Below, in pieces: positions 46,901-57,883 of a DNA stretch of 64,000 nucleotides (its first letter is position 1; every line of letters starts with the position of its first letter). Made by a program: the position numbers and the translations under genes. The notes beneath the pieces were generated by a model. It was given only the letters and a program-made list of their open reading frames with translations. It was not told the origin of the DNA and searched no databases. The DNA comes from Ciona intestinalis (lineage: Eukaryota; Chordata; Ascidiacea; Phlebobranchia; Cionidae), in NCBI RefSeq assembly GCF_000224145.3, contig NW_004190506.2, forward strand, positions 615,517 through 679,516. Reading direction: 5' to 3'.

Positions 46901-49900
46901 AATAGAAAAAAGTATATAGGAATTATGAAATTCAAGTGATTCAAATCTTCCACCAGTTGAGTAAGGAGGTTTTCCATCATCCAGGTTGGGAGGAGTGGCA
47001 TCCAACTCTCTATGAGGTTAAGGACTGGATCTGCATCATGAGGATCCCATGATAAGATGGAAGACCTGACATGTGGCATCCATACGTCCCACATCATGTG
47101 TTGGTATACGTCAGTCTCTTCAGATACATTCTAAAAATAACGACGGTTGTTAACAGCTCGTGCCTACAAGTTACCATGTATTTAACTTAATTCTTTTTGC
47201 CTAGCAGGCCAATGCCAGTCGTTACAACACAGCTGTTCTGTTTCATACATATCGAGCCAGCTTACGAGTTCCCATGTATGCAACTTTGAAAGTAGGGATT
47301 CCGAGAGAGATGTTTTTGGAATGTATGATTGACAATTTAGACACTCTATAAGGAATATACTGGCTTGAGCAACATATACATGTTACTCTGAAATCTAGCA
47401 TACAATTTCTGTAAGGATGAGCACCTACAGTGGGGCAGGCAATGGGGCTGGAAATTAGGCCAAACCGAAAAAATAACTGACTCTTTAATTTGTTAACGAA
47501 CCAATCAAGAGCATACTGTTTTTTTTTTAAAAAGAACTGTAAATACTTTATTGCATAACATACTACCAACTAATATACTGCGTTAAGGTTAAGAACCTGC
47601 ATAGAAAATGAAGATTTGTCAAGTTCCAAAAGTAATTTCCATCTTTTCATTTCATTTATTCCATATGTTGGCTTGTTAAGTGGATTCCAACTATATTAGG
47701 GAAGTTTATATTTGGGTGTATTACCGTGTATATTATATGTGCTCATATGACATTTGTGTGCATATGAGAAACATATGTGCGTGTATGACATTAGTTTGAA
47801 CAGACTTTTACAATTTGCAGCAGAAAACAGAAACTCAGCTAGCTGTGTAAAAAATATTTAAAACACACTGTCAATGTTTGAATGGGAGACATAAATTTTC
47901 TCTGTTACGTTTTCTTAGAACCTGATTCTCAATGTCATTGGTAATAGCATTATTTATATTTATTGAAACTTGTTCAAAGAATTTTGACACCTTCTAGGTG
48001 AGATTAGAATCCAAAATTTTACAAAAAAATAATGTCCAATCATTTCTTCTCTACTTACTTTGCAAGGTACTTTGTTATTAACGGGTAAACCATCACAGAA
48101 GCAAGGTCAGAAAGTTCAAACATTCGATATTCAGCAAAATATTTCTCCTGGAAATAAAATTTTAATGAATGGTTGAATTACTTTTGGATAAAAGTACTGT
48201 GGCACATTCATAGTACAACAATAAGCTGAGGTATTGTATAGGTATGGATTTTTCGTGATGGACGTAATTACAGTTGAGGTGGTGTTTATCAAAAAATGCA
48301 ATTGTGGACTTTTATTATTCATTATATGCAGACATACATATCAGATAATACAGATGAAAATTATAGCAGAATACTAACTTGTAATTCAGCGAACACTTCA
48401 GCGAAATGGTTGAGCAGAATCTCACAATTTTCATCTAATTTTAACCTTTCCTCACATTGAGATATTGTACGTAGGACAGTCTGGTGGAAAGAAAGGTTTA
48501 GTTTTATAGTAAAGTTACAGCTGTTAGAAATTTACCTTTAAGCAAAAACCTAAAGTTGGGGTTTTGTTACGTGCAACAAAAGTTACGTGAAGTGTGGACA
48601 AAACTTGTGCCACAGCCCCAGAGGTATTGTTTATCAATATATTTGTGGGCAATGGGAATTTTGATTTATTATAAGGCTATGTCACCACTGTGCTACTACT
48701 GTTGCAAACAGCCTGTTGTATTGCACTTGGAAATCAAAAACATCTATTATTTATTGTTAATTTATACCACAGGACAAGTGGACAACTAACAAACTAACCT
48801 CAATTCTATTAATTTCTGCTTCTTCTTTTGTTAAAGTTTCTTGAAGTTTAGTCTTCTGATGTTCAAGACTCACAGAACGATCGCTTTCATAACGTTTCTG
48901 ACGATCCGCCTAAAAAGTGTCCATATTTTCATAAAACTTAATTAATTTATTGTAAATACTCATATTAATAAATTACCAAAAATATTAACTAGGTATTTCT
49001 TATAGAAACTAGCGACATATTTGCTAGCAAATTAAAAAAAAAAACACCTTTTTTTACAAACTTACGAGTAAAATTTTCTGCTCTGTGTCTTCAATGAGCG
49101 TATCGAGATTATGAAGAAGTTCCGGACATGAGAAGATATCTCGTTTCCTCATTTCCTCCTCATATTCATCTTCGTCTATACTCTCAACATCCGATCCAGT
49201 GGCTACTCTTCCAGCAATTGCATGATAACTGGTAATGATCATCAATATGAGAAGTAATTATATATAGGAGATGATATTTCTTTGGCATATAATATCCAAA
49301 TATCCTGATCGTGTTTTAAACAATTACCAACAGTCTATGGGATTTGTGAGGGTACGGTTTTATAATTCTTTAAATGTTGTTTGTTTACTACCAAATGGGA
49401 CGAGAAAATAGAATAAAAAGATGTCATATTTCCCCCAGGATTTTTAACTTACCCTGTGAATACTTTCTTTTCCTTCCCTGTCATATCAATGACTTTAACA
49501 TTAGCTACATGGTTAGGAATAGACTGCCCCCTTTCTGGAGAATCTTTTTTCTTTTTCACTGATTTCCCAGATTTAGTCAGCTCTTCCACTGTTTTGTATT
49601 TGTATTTTGGTTTCTTTGTCTTTGGTTCAGAACCTTTTCGCCATTGGGCTAATTCCGACTGCAAGAAGATGAACGAAATCAAATTTTTCCATCAGCATTA
49701 ACTTATCAGTTTAAAAATCTTGAAACTTTATACTTTAAAACAGCTGTAATAGCCTTGTGTTTAGTTTGTTCATAGAACACGGTCCAAATTTACTTTATGT
49801 TATTAATATAAAATATCTTTTGGTGTTCAAAAAGATTAGTTTATTGCATTGAGTTTTTGGTAACTTAATTGGGGTTGAAAGATGCTGTAATAGAGGACCT

Positions 49901-51281
49901 ACCTTAAACTCTTCTTCTTCTTCTCCCTCTGAATCTTGCATTGGGAAATGAATGTAAGATTGTTTTGTTCTTTCTGTGCCTGCAGCTCCAAGACCAGCTT
50001 TCTTTGTTCTTTTGAGCGCTTCGATAGGATTTATGATTCCTTGGTTGCCTTTGCCAAGACCTTTCCCATGTTTATATCCCATCTTTGTCAGCAGCTTCAT
50101 ACCTATGGAAAGAAGTGTTAAAAGTGAATGCATTTTTAAAAATAGAGTTGTGTTGGAATTAGAAATGCCAAATGAATTATAAATGAATGAATGTAATTTT
50201 TTTATTCTTGGGTGGCCAGAAAATGACTTAACCCACAACCTCTGGGTTAGAGGCAGGCACGCTAACCATTGTGCTATGGCGCACATGTATACAGACATAA
50301 CCAAAAATCTTTAGTGGATAAATCATAACCACTCAACATTGACTTAACCAAACCCACATCTTTGGAATACAAACCAAGAAATTTTACACAAAAGTCTTAA
50401 ATACCCTACCTATCCCCCTTGTATGTCGTTCAAAACTAGCAAACTGTGAATCAACCTTTTCTTTTTTCCCTTTTGTAGCAAGACTGTAGCTTCCACTGCT
50501 GTCATTTGTTTTTGAAGTCTTTTGTGACGTAGTTTGGAATGTTTTTGATGATTTTTTGAACGACCCACTACTGGAAATAAAAGTTTACCGCTGCTATTGC
50601 TATAAGAATATACATAATAAAAATATTTTTTTAAGAACCAAAAAACAGTTCTAGTGCTATAAAAACCTAATAGACAAAAATTTGACCACTAAGTATGAAC
50701 GGTTACCTTTCTTCTGTTTTAACTTCTTCAGTATCTTCCTGGGACATTTTATCTTCAGGAATAGGAGGTCCATCTTCATCTTTAAGACCACCACTTACAA
50801 AACTGACAGGTTCAGAATACTTACTGCTTTTCTTCTTGAATTTACTGGAAATAAAAGGTATATAGGAGATGATATTTCTTTCTACAAATAAAGTGTTTAA
50901 TAAATCCTAACCAGTTTTTGAAATATAGCTGATGCACCTTATATATAAGTTACAGAGTTACTATCTACATAGAACTGACAACTTTAGCTTAATACAGCTC
51001 ATTTATGTAATTGGAAGACTACTGGTATAAAAAAGCAATTGAGAGTTAATTTTCTGCTTAAACTAATACGCTATTATATTACAGCATTCAAATACAACTG
51101 GTAGCTTTTGTTTTTACCTCCAACCGCTTTTTTCTTGATCAGCCCATATACCGTATAGGGAATCTTCCTTCGTTTGTCGGAATCTCGGACGATTTGGATT
51201 GAATTCGTTCATCAAATCATCGTTTGTAATGTTAAAACCTTCTACATCGTCTCCTTCATCGGAGTCGTACACCCCCGCCAT
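43928..51281 (-). CDS. TFIP11: Tuftelin-interacting protein 11 (G-patch spliceosome disassembly factor)
   Basis: Nuclear splicing factor, homologue of yeast Ntr1/Spp382, which recruits and activates the DHX15/Prp43 helicase to take apart intron-lariat spliceosomes. 17 coding exons: 51281-51118, 50844-50707, 50570-50410, 50102-49903, 49658-49453, 49228-49066, 48909-48799, 48480-48379, 48147-48059, 47690-47597, 47130-46954, 46652-46537, 46064-45913, 45585-45509, 45162-44986, 44716-44612, 44176-43928. Phases join to 826 aa, close to the human length. Acidic N-terminus ([12 protein letters not shown]); G-patch at ~155-200 ([16 protein letters not shown], then GIINPIEA); Lys-rich linker; GCFC-type helical region with repeated Trp motifs ([36 protein letters not shown]); conserved C-terminus ([18 protein letters not shown]). 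Convergent with the collagen gene (669 bp between stops). Confidence 0.96.
44203..44480. repeat. Three to four tandem ~65-bp units in the last TFIP11 intron
   Basis: Units share GATGTATAAA, TTCATAGCTAAAT, CTATTCTGTG and TTATACAGCAGACTT-type blocks, at about 44203, 44285, 44353 (weak) and 44413. Confidence 0.7.
45172..45290 (-). mobile_element. SINE fragment in TFIP11 intron, diverged
   Basis: GTGAATGAATAGTTGTAACG, GGGGCAACGATATTTATTAT, CACACCTCGTGCCACTTATG. Confidence 0.7.
45780..45886 (+). mobile_element. SINE fragment in TFIP11 intron
   Basis: TGTAACTCAAGAGCGGGCAC and GGACTGTCCTTGAATAACTT. Confidence 0.65.
47132..47290 (-). mobile_element. Two partial SINE fragments, head to tail
   Basis: A first partial stretch (ACGACGGTTGTTAACAGCTC, AAGTTACCATGTA) is followed by a second (GCCAGTCGTTACAACACAGC, CTTACGAGTTCCCATGTATG). 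Confidence 0.6.
49262..49440 (+). mobile_element. MITE copy with replaced left end, in TFIP11 intron
   Basis: Right three-quarters typical (ATATCCTGATCGTG, TTTACTACCAAATGGGACGA). The first ~25 bp are instead a sequence also found at 50859-50881. Confidence 0.8.
50183..50286 (-). mobile_element. Short SINE: tRNA head joined to the tail, body deleted
   Basis: Minus-strand head GCGCCATAGCACAATGGTTA with CCTCTAACCCAGAGG, followed almost at once by the tail with CATTCATTC. Confidence 0.75.
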
Positions 51282-51499
51282 GTTTGCAGGATCAATTAAA
51301 CCTACGTTTAGCTAAATTACACGTCTTTCTGGTATATTCAACATAGGTTAATCGTAAAGTTTTTTACTAAAAACGAGCTCGTAAAAATACAAACAATCCA
51401 AAACATGCATTCCCAAGAACCTTTCGTGGTAAAGAAAGTCCACTAGACGTGCATAGAGATCGAATATGGCGGACACTATTTAGTATTTGAATACTGGAA
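51282..51499. promoter_or_regulatory. Likely bidirectional promoter, TFIP11 and small ORF
   Basis: 218 bp separate the divergent ATGs. The region carries ATATGGCGG (51464-51472), like the YY1-type ATGGCGG motif common in housekeeping bidirectional promoters. CpG is locally higher than in the gene bodies either side. Confidence 0.35.
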
Positions 51500-51709
51500 A
51501 TGTGGACAAATACTTCAACTGCAGCAGTAAAACCAGTACCCTTGGTGCAAAAAATAACTTGGTGTCGCAGACGAAATCTTCAATTTGTCCAGAGAACAAA
51601 AGGTATCTTCGGACTGAGACCTAAACAAGCTAAAAATCCCTATCCACACAACTACTTCCAATTTAAACAAAACCTCATCGAAAATAAAAAAAAAAGTAAA
51701 CAGTGTTAA
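51500..51709 (+). CDS. Possible small intronless gene, 69 aa basic protein, function unknown
   Basis: Single-exon reading frame from ATG (MWTNTSTAAVKP) to TAA (KKKSKQC). It starts 218 bp from the TFIP11 start codon on the opposite strand, across a region with an ATGGCGG promoter-type motif, and has an AATAAA at 51763-51768, 54 bp after its stop. It is rich in Lys/Arg/Gln/Asn with a PYPHNYFQFK stretch; no signal peptide or TM segment is visible. The basic composition and size would suit a small mitochondrial ribosomal or assembly protein, but I recognise no family. Chance ORFs of this length are common here, so coding status rests on position and the poly(A) signal only. Confidence 0.35.
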   Translation: MWTNTSTAAVKPVPLVQKITWCRRRNLQFVQRTKGIFGLRPKQAKNPYPHNYFQFKQNLIENKKKSKQC

Positions 51710-51739
51710 AATAACTCACACTGAGTAACATAAACTAAA

Positions 51740-51745
51740 TTTATT
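51740..51745 (-). other. Candidate poly(A) signal of the THAP gene
   Basis: AATAAA on the minus strand, 273 bp after the THAP stop. Another lies at 51872-51867, nearer the stop. Either would end the transcript before or within the small plus-strand ORF's 3' region. Confidence 0.4.
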
Positions 51746-51762
51746 TTAATAATTTGCACAGT

Positions 51763-51768
51763 AATAAA
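51763..51768 (+). other. Candidate poly(A) signal of the small ORF
   Basis: AATAAA, 54 bp downstream of the stop of the 69-codon frame. Confidence 0.35.
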
Positions 51769-51858
51769 TACTTTATCACTAGCTGAACAAACTTTTTGTC
51801 TGTAAAATATAAATCACTCCAGAATAATACCATCTTTAACAAAAAAAACTCTGAACCT

Positions 51859-51907
51859 ATTAAAAATTTATTAACAAGCTGTATAAAAATTTATTAACAA
51901 GCTGTAT
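51859..51907. repeat. Tandem duplication, 24-bp unit, two copies
   Basis: AAAAATTTATTAACAAGCTG is repeated in direct succession in the THAP 3' UTR region. Confidence 0.85.
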
Positions 51908-52017
51908 AACTTCTATATAAAACTATATTGAAAAGAACCTTGGTCTGTGTAGTTCCATCCTTTAAGAAGTCACACCATTACCAAGCTTCATGCAATGTTA
52001 AAAGTTCAAAGCCAAGG

Positions 52018-54347
52018 TTAGTTTGGTAATTCGTGAGCCTGTACGAATTTTAACTTTTTAATACTTGGGAAATCACTGCTGAAAGATGATGTGTGTGAAG
52101 AATTTAGGCAAGATTGTTGATGTTTCATTTGGCCATTTTTTGGCATAAAAACAAACTGGGTATTTCCAACTGAGTTCTTACTAGGTTGGAGGGAAGATTG
52201 AGAAGTGTAAGCAGAAGTTGGTGCTACGTTGCTTTTTGCTAATTTTCGTTTCATTTTACAAAATGTACTAAAGGAAGGCTTTTGAGGTAGATCTAAAGTT
52301 TTTATGAACTTTAAGTGTTCTGTGTATGTAGCCTCTAAACTCTGAGTGTCTTCAGAATGTTGAAACATCTCAGTGTTTGAAGGAGGGAAAAAGTCTTCAT
52401 TAGTAGAGTATGGTATCACCAAACTATTACTAGTTGCAGCTGTTGAATCTTGGCACTGAAGATTTAAACAAAAAATAATACATGGTTAAAGGAACTTAAT
52501 GCCACGATCTACATTTTAATAATAAAAAAGTCCATTAACTAATGCTTTTGATCTAGTTAGAGAGTAAAACATTACCGTGGATTGATTTTCCCGGATAAAT
52601 TTTAGCGGGACCAGAGGCCTCTTTGTGTCAAGCCTAAAGAAATAATTAAGACATATTATGAAAAAAGTAAACATAAAAACATTTGTTTCAATAAATTTTA
52701 ATACATGCTCAAATGTTCCCATAAACCTTCTACATGCCGATGTGAAAGACAATTTTGTCATGCCAAAGTTCTATATCTATAAGAATGAACCACCATTATA
52801 CTAAAATAACAAAAACAAAACAATTACCTTCTTTTAGCATGAACATAACTTGAATACACTGGATCATAACATGGAGATGCTGAGATTTTAAGTTTAACGT
52901 CTTTGCCAGGTCTATTTAAATCCGGTTGAATGTCAAATAAGCTTGATTTAAAATGAACGGAGCAAATTTTATATTCTTGACTGGTTATTATCTAAAAATA
53001 AAGCTGTCATAAACACTTTATTAAAGCTATATTATTTCGAGATAACAATAAAAGATCAGTATGGGGTATTACAGTAATGGAAAGATGTTTAGCCGGTTTA
53101 GGTAACCAACATTACAGTTTTAACAGGGTGTATTGTATTTGTATATAATTAATAATGTATAGTAGGGTGAGAGAAGATACATTTCCATACTTTACAACAC
53201 ATTTGGTAGTAAACAAAGAACATTCAAAGAATTATAAAACTGTATTCTCGCGACTTCCACAGACCACTATTAATTGTTTAAAAAACGACCGGGATAATTA
53301 AATATAATGTGCTAAAGGTGTCCCATCTTTCCCCATCCTAGTATATGTTACATATCATACTTGGTTTTTTAGTTCAAATTTCCACAATTTCATTGTTTCC
53401 TCCAAGAAATATTTCCATTCATATATGACTCGTTTTTCATTGCACGTAGGAATCTTTGATAATTGGTTCGAATTCAGTGAATGGAACCCAAGATGTGGAT
53501 GCTGCCTTGAATTATTGTTGCACATGGGTACAGCACAATACCATATTGTATCAACACCACAAAGTGAGTCCCGCAACTCCTATACATAAGGGATTATAGA
53601 CATCATTATGTGAAACCCTATTATAACTCCATAGTTTTACCTGTACAGATAACCTGCTTAACGGATTAACAGGGGTTGCAGGTCCCAATTCTTTAGTAGT
53701 TTCATCTACAAAGTTTTCTTGTGGCAATTCATCAGTTACTGTAAATAAAACAACAAGATTAATATTGAGTTTACAAATATTTAATATATGGCCAGGACAA
53801 ATACTATTATCAAACAATGTTATATTTAGTACAACTTTAACACATATATATATTTTAAATATAACAATAAATGATTTTTACCTTTTTTTTCATTTACATT
53901 CAGTTTCGGTTTTCTATTTTTCGACGTTGTTATTGGAACAGCATTCTTCCTCAAAAAATGCTTAGATTCCTTAAAGAAAGGTGCATAACAATAAAAGTAT
54001 TACTGTATACTGTATACATAAGAATAGACTACAATTTTTTACTATTTAAACCTATATAATACTACATATTTTTTATATAAATACAAAAAACTTTAATACT
54101 TGAATTTCAATCAGCCTACTTTTTCATAGACGTCGTCTTTTTTAAAGTGTAACTGACAAACTCTTAAACCAAGACTTTTTAGTTGACTGCTGGTAAACTC
54201 ATTCAAATCATCTCTTCCCAAGGCTTGAATCCACAGCTGGCAAAGCTTTTCTTTTTTGGGGAACTTGAATAATGATACCCCCCCATTGTCACCAGCATTG
54301 GCGCGGCGAGTGATGTGTGTACAATTATATGCAGTACAACGTGGCAT
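52018..54347 (-). CDS. THAP-domain protein with a second, divergent THAP-like finger
   Basis: Probable sequence-specific DNA-binding nuclear protein. Seven coding exons: 54347-54120, 53969-53882, 53738-53641, 53579-53361, 52991-52828, 52633-52576, 52455-52018. Phases join to 430 aa. The N-terminal THAP finger (1-~90) shows C4, C9, W39, C64-x2-H67 and, from the second exon, the diagnostic KNAVPI motif that follows the fourth ligand. A second C2CH-like module spans exons 4-5: WYCAVPMC (C153, C158), VIYEW, and ICSVHF (C221, H224). The rest is low-complexity Ser/Gln/Lys-rich with basic stretches such as KMKRKLAK, and no recognised domain. Lies tail-to-tail with the small ORF at 51500 and 3.5 kb head-to-head from Groucho. 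Orthology to a particular vertebrate THAP gene is not clear. Confidence 0.9.
53158..53346 (-). mobile_element. MITE copy in THAP-gene intron
   Basis: TAGTAGGGTGAGAGAAGATA to TCCCCATCCTAGTATAT. Confidence 0.9.
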
Positions 54348-57300
54348 CTATTTTAACTTGGTACCGAATTTCCGTCCAATAACTTTGCCGTATACCGACA
54401 CAAGTTGCCTGCTGCGAATAAATACTGAGACATAAAAGATTGAATAACTGTATTCCTTCGTATAATTGATTATAATGTGCTACAGTAAAAAGAAAAACTC
54501 GCATAAACATACCAAAACATTGAACAAATATCTGAAATTTAACGCGCGCAATAGATAAAAAAAAACAGATCACGTGACTAAACAATAGACATCGTCTACT
54601 TGTAAACAATATAAAACGGGGAGCAACTATTTGGGGAGTACTATGTTCAACAAGTTTCTAGTTTTAAGAAATCGGGATAGTCTTTTAGCAAAATTAACGA
54701 AATTCTATCTCAAACCTTGTTTTGTCCAATGTGAAGTTGTGGTGTGAAGTTAGGAAAATTGTGGTTGATATTTTTTCCTCGTGTAAACCTGAGTCCGTGT
54801 ATAAACATGTTTATATGCGGACTCTGATACGAAAACATTAGAGAAAAGTCCGTTTGACGTTTATATATGGACATTGGACTAGAGTCCGAATATGTACAGA
54901 GTGTATTACATTTTCTGGAAATAAAATATTTTTTTACCTATCAATAAGTAAATAGCAATGTACAATTGGTAATTTCCACCTTTTAAAAGGCGTGAAAATA
55001 TGGATATTAAACACATCACTTGGCGATAAAAGAGTAGTGGAAAGTTTTGTGCATTGCGTAGAATTGCCTTATTTAATGCACTGTAGCCTACATTATGCTG
55101 CCACTTATACTTTTACCATGATTGATATCGTAGGGTGGGGGAGATGGGACACCTTAGCACATGATATTTAAATATCCTGATCGTATTTTAAACTATTAAC
55201 AACGGTCAATGGGAGTCGTAAGGAAACGTACAGATCTATAATTCTTTAAATGTTCTTTGTTTAGGCCTACTACCAAACGCGATGAGAAAATAGAATAAAA
55301 AGATGTCTCATCTTCCTACAGCCTACTTTATGCATAAATGAAATAACATATTATTTTACATAGCAACCATAGAAGAAAAAAAAACAAAGGTACTTCATGT
55401 CAAACGCTCGTCACTTGTTTGTTAGCCCTGTAACACAAAACAATATCTCATACAGACATAAAAGCGCATCCGTTGCATTCAGTTTACGCTTGAAAATTAT
55501 GAGTTGTCTGCAACATAGTAAGTAGGCCTATACATTCACACAACTTTGGTTTCAAAGCAGTATTGACCGTAGCGAATTATCGACTTCGCACACACTGAAT
55601 GCCTTTCCTGGTCGATGCAGTTTGGCAGATCAACAAATGCGAGCTTTGGCAAACAATGCGTTAACAAATCATATACACTAAATGTTTTATCACATTCTGC
55701 GGTATCGCTATAAATATATGTTCTGTTTACACTGTGATTAGGCATTAGCATACATATTAGGTAATATGTACCTACCTTGGTAGCCTATATTAATGACCTT
55801 GTTTGCGTCGCTACGGTACAAGAAATATAACCCTGTGAAAGCTACGCGATTTTTGTGTACTTGCATAATGTTTAAATTAACTTTGTAATCACATACATAC
55901 GTGTGTACAAAGTTTCTTTGGGTATTATGTTAATAGTTCATAGGTAAAGCCTGTAACAGCTACTTGCCTGCCAACAGTGTCAATACTTTGTAGTCCACGT
56001 GGAGTTGATTGACAGTTCCGACTTACCAGACAGGATTTTATTCGTGAAACTGAGAGCTCCACGTTGCGTTGCCTTTTTTGTCTCTGCATGTTATTTCAAC
56101 GAGGGAACAGAATTCTTCTTCGCCCGCTTCGCTGCGGTGTCTAGGTTGGCGTACCATGTGGTTGCTGATCCAGGTTTCGGTGTTGTATAGTTGCAAACAC
56201 AACAGCGCAAGTAGACTTTATAAGTGTTCTAAATTGGGAAAGACAGCAGGTAGCAGTGTAGTTGGGCGTTTATACAGTTACAATAAATGTAAGACTGCCT
56301 AAAAAGAAGAATATAGTATTCTTAATTTAAAATTGTGCTAGATTGAACTGGTATGTTATCGCATTATAAGCTGTACGTGCTGTTACGCTGAAGTGTTAGA
56401 TTGATAATAACTGGTATTTCCGATCGCGTATAAACGCTGTTTCATCCACTTACAGCCACTAGAAATATGTCGCTTGGGCTCGATAGCTCGACAAGGAAAC
56501 AGCTTGAATTTGATAACAAAGCGATTACGCCAACTGGTTCAAGCACTTTGATTTTAAGATAAAAGACGTATGTGTCATATTGTGGTTTTCTTTTTGTCTA
56601 GTAACAATTTAAACGACCATGGGTGTTTTAGTATGCGCTAATGCGTGTATGTTGAAATTCTAATTAAGTTGGCATATTCTTAGTAAAAGTTTGTAGAATT
56701 TTTTATTTTGAGTTTATATTTAAACCTATAGGTAATGACTATTGATTAATTGAAACTAATGCATCTCCTGAGGAAGTGAGCAGTATTCATATAAATATAA
56801 TTGATTATAGAGGTAACTCTCCTTATCTTATGGGTTTTGAACTGTCTTGATGATTAATGTTGTTGTCTCCACTGTAATGTGCTTGTTTGCTGTGTCGAAT
56901 TTATTAATAAGTCAGCGCAGTAAGACTGTGGTATGTGTAGGAAGACATTATTGTTAATATAGACTACATTATAATACTAGTTTACTGTATTTTGTTACAA
57001 AAGTATGCCTTGTTGTTGTTTGTACTTTTTATTCGGTGTCGATTATAGTCTTAAACAAGATTAGATATAATATACGGGCTTATAAATGATTGTTAATATG
57101 TCAAAAAAGAAGTCACACTATTTATGTTCTTTGTTGTCATAAATTATTCAAACCCGGATCTTTACAACTAAAGCTAGCAACTTCTTAGTGTTTATGACAT
57201 CCTTTCTAAATAAAGAATGCAGAGGTTGCCTATTATTCCTGTACAGGAATGAAGTGGGTTTTTATTTCAGTTATGCCAGTGTCTCTACCTCTCTTAGGTC

Positions 57301-57883
57301 TTAAAGACACTCTTGTTGTGAGGTGGATACTTGGTGCTCAAGTATTGCATTTCAAGGGGAATCAAAACACTTTTAACTCTTCAAAACAGTCTCTATTTCA
57401 ATCGTTGTTTAAGTGGGGCACAAATTGTGTGGTAGCTTGGGAACCATTTCCAGCTTTGTTTCACAATTACTTATGAGTGGTAACAGTTTGTATGTTTATA
57501 AATAACATGTAAATTTGATGAAATACATCGCCTAATTCCGTATTTAACCAGAAAGAAAATATCTTGTAAAATCCAGATTATCTTATACAGTGTTATTTGG
57601 TACTTAAACTGTTCTTTTATTTGTTTGTGAACCTTTAAACTTGATTTTGCATATAGTAATTTTTACTACCCTTTTAAATGTTATTGACCTACACCTAACT
57701 CAATTTTAGTATATTAGGTACTGTATGTATAAAAGTGTTTTAAAATTTCAATGGGACCCACACATTTTTACATTATTTTCAGGTTTTATTAATATTAATC
57801 ATCAGTAGGTTTTTGTTCATGGAGTAAACAACTGAAGCCAATTAAAAATATACCAAAAAGAAGTTTCAAGTTAAAGATAGAAT
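54348..57883. other. Divergent intergenic region between THAP gene and Groucho
   Basis: 3.5 kb between divergent start codons, expected to hold both promoters and any Groucho 5' UTR exon. CpG-rich from ~54.3 to 56.6 kb, then CpG-poor. One MITE at 55128-55330. No coding region recognised. Confidence 0.55.
55128..55330 (+). mobile_element. MITE copy between THAP gene and Groucho
   Basis: CGTAGGGTGGGGGAGATGGG to CATCTTCCTACAGCCTACTT. A short GGCCT insertion interrupts the TTTACTACC block. Confidence 0.88.
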
